A stretch of DNA of 64,000 nucleotides from positions 1 to 64,000 of the forward strand of contig NZ_JACDRR010000028.1 of the NCBI RefSeq assembly GCF_013449375.1, in the 5' to 3' direction. Below are positions 63,373 to 64,000 of the stretch, piece after piece. The notes under the pieces were generated by a model, which ran no database searches, had not been told where the DNA came from, and saw only the letters and a program-made list of their open reading frames with translations. The position numbers and the translations under genes are program-made. Origin of the DNA: Pectobacterium sp. CFBP8739. GTDB taxonomy: Bacteria > Pseudomonadota > Gammaproteobacteria > Enterobacterales > Enterobacteriaceae. Within the stretch, counting starts at the first letter, position 1, and each line of letters starts with the position of its first letter.

Positions 63373-64000
63373 ATGTTGCGCCGTTCATCCGTTTATCGCA
63401 CAGTGATCCGAACCATCCCACTTTTTCTCGCGATCTTCTACAGCACTCCCGGTCAGGCATTGGGACTCATGGAAGCCTGGCAACAGGCTCTTACCCATGA
63501 CCCGACGTTTCAGGCCGCCGTGCATGCACGTAACGCCGACAGCGAAGAGAAAAACATTGGGAGGGCGGGGCTGCTGCCGAAAGTCACCTATGACTATAAT
63601 CAATCCCGTAACGATTCCACAGTGACGACAGGTGGTCAACAGTCGGAACGGGATTACACCAGCCGCATCTCCAGCTTTTCCCTGCAACAACCGCTGATCG
63701 ACTACGCGGCGTGGTCACGCTATCAGCAGGGTGAAGCCAGCGCCGTGCTGGCAGATGAACAACTGCGCGATGCCAGCCAGCAGTTGCTGGTACGTCTGTT
63801 TCAGGCCTATACCAACGTGCTGTTTAGCCGCGAGCAGATTGCACTGGTTGAGGCACAACAGCGCGCTTATCGCGAGCAATATCAACTGAATCAACGTCTA
63901 TTCCAGCAGGGAGAAGGTACGCGCACCGATATGCTGGAAACCGAAGCACGCCTCAATCTGACCGAAGCGCAGCTCATCGAAGCGCAGGACAATCTGGATA
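63373..64000 (+). CDS. hasF: TolC-like outer-membrane secretion protein, partial
   Basis: At least 209 residues; the gene runs off the right edge. GAGGAGTAAGC precedes the ATG. A signal peptide (TIPLFLAIFYSTPGQA) is followed by LGLMEAWQQALTHDPTFQAAVHARNA, the opening helix of the PrtF/TolC family, and the coiled-coil repeats IALVEAQQRAYREQYQLNQRLFQQGEGTRTDMLETEARLNLTEAQ. It would form the outer-membrane duct for HasA. In Serratia the equivalent hasF gene is unlinked, so inclusion in the operon is a point of difference. A hasB gene may follow outside the window. Confidence 0.87.
   Translation, partial: MLRRSSVYRTVIRTIPLFLAIFYSTPGQALGLMEAWQQALTHDPTFQAAVHARNADSEEKNIGRAGLLPKVTYDYNQSRNDSTVTTGGQQSERDYTSRISSFSLQQPLIDYAAWSRYQQGEASAVLADEQLRDASQQLLVRLFQAYTNVLFSREQIALVEAQQRAYREQYQLNQRLFQQGEGTRTDMLETEARLNLTEAQLIEAQDNLD

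Overview
The window is chromosomal DNA of a plant-associated enterobacterium, most likely a soft-rot Pectobacterium. The strongest pointers are a LuxR-family quorum-sensing receptor of the ExpR2/VirR type (21756-22493), enterobacterial core genes recognisable almost residue for residue (ymjA, yaiL, amn, patA/patD, yghU), and a dense set of iron, sulfur and opine/peptide uptake systems. No tRNA, rRNA, CRISPR array, intact IS element or prophage gene is visible. All names come from reading the translations; no database search was made.

Layout. 1-738: decayed genes, including an MBL-fold pseudogene. 739-7607: one tightly overlapping minus-strand operon (NTF2-like, SDR, FAD oxidoreductase, DUF1365, Cfa-like methyltransferase, DUF2878, chalcone-isomerase-like, DUF3833 lipoprotein, then a DUF523-DUF1722 protein), with an MlrA-type MerR regulator upstream (7827-8555). 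This is a lipid-modification module resembling the stress-induced cfa/DUF1365/FAD clusters linked to furan fatty acids. 8584-13481: a ketopantoate-reductase pseudogene, a gamma-glutamylcyclotransferase, ymjA, the oxygen-linked folate-independent methionine synthase pair mesX-mesD, yaiL and a cold-shock-domain protein with an unusual C-terminus. 13643-20704: bglA, an ArsR/threonine-dehydratase-like divergent pair, an HxlR/NAD(P)-binding divergent pair, yghU, two truncated gene remnants and cheV. 20705-22493: a gene-poor kilobase followed by the orphan LuxR receptor.

22511-31292: a yersiniabactin-type uptake island (ybtQ, ybtP, ybtA, an unknown 140-aa gene, ybtX, fyuA) with no synthesis gene. 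Three copies of a direct-repeat operator, each near a Fur-like box, tie its transcription units together. 31561-38117: a sulfate-ester utilisation cluster (LysR, AtsR-like binding protein, fused AtsB-like permease, AtsC-like ATPase, arylsulfotransferase fused to a thioredoxin-like domain). 38370-44712: a peptide/opine/nickel-type ABC importer with a fused permease and an MFS transporter, the same parts list as the transport half of staphylopine-type metallophore systems. 44851-46311: amn. 46365-48406: a divergent AraC/methyltransferase pair with a Fur-like box. 48573-50240: a chemoreceptor.

51025-54183: the putrescine degradation genes patD then patA, preceded by a near-consensus sigma-54 promoter. 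54576-64000: a complete haem-acquisition locus, hasI-hasS-hasR-hasA-hasD-hasE, followed by a TolC-like gene that runs off the window.

Recurring themes are import systems whose ligand is apparently made elsewhere, Fur-like boxes before each iron unit, and short near-perfect tandem duplications placed in promoters (mesX 14 bp, patD 18 bp, hasI 22 bp).
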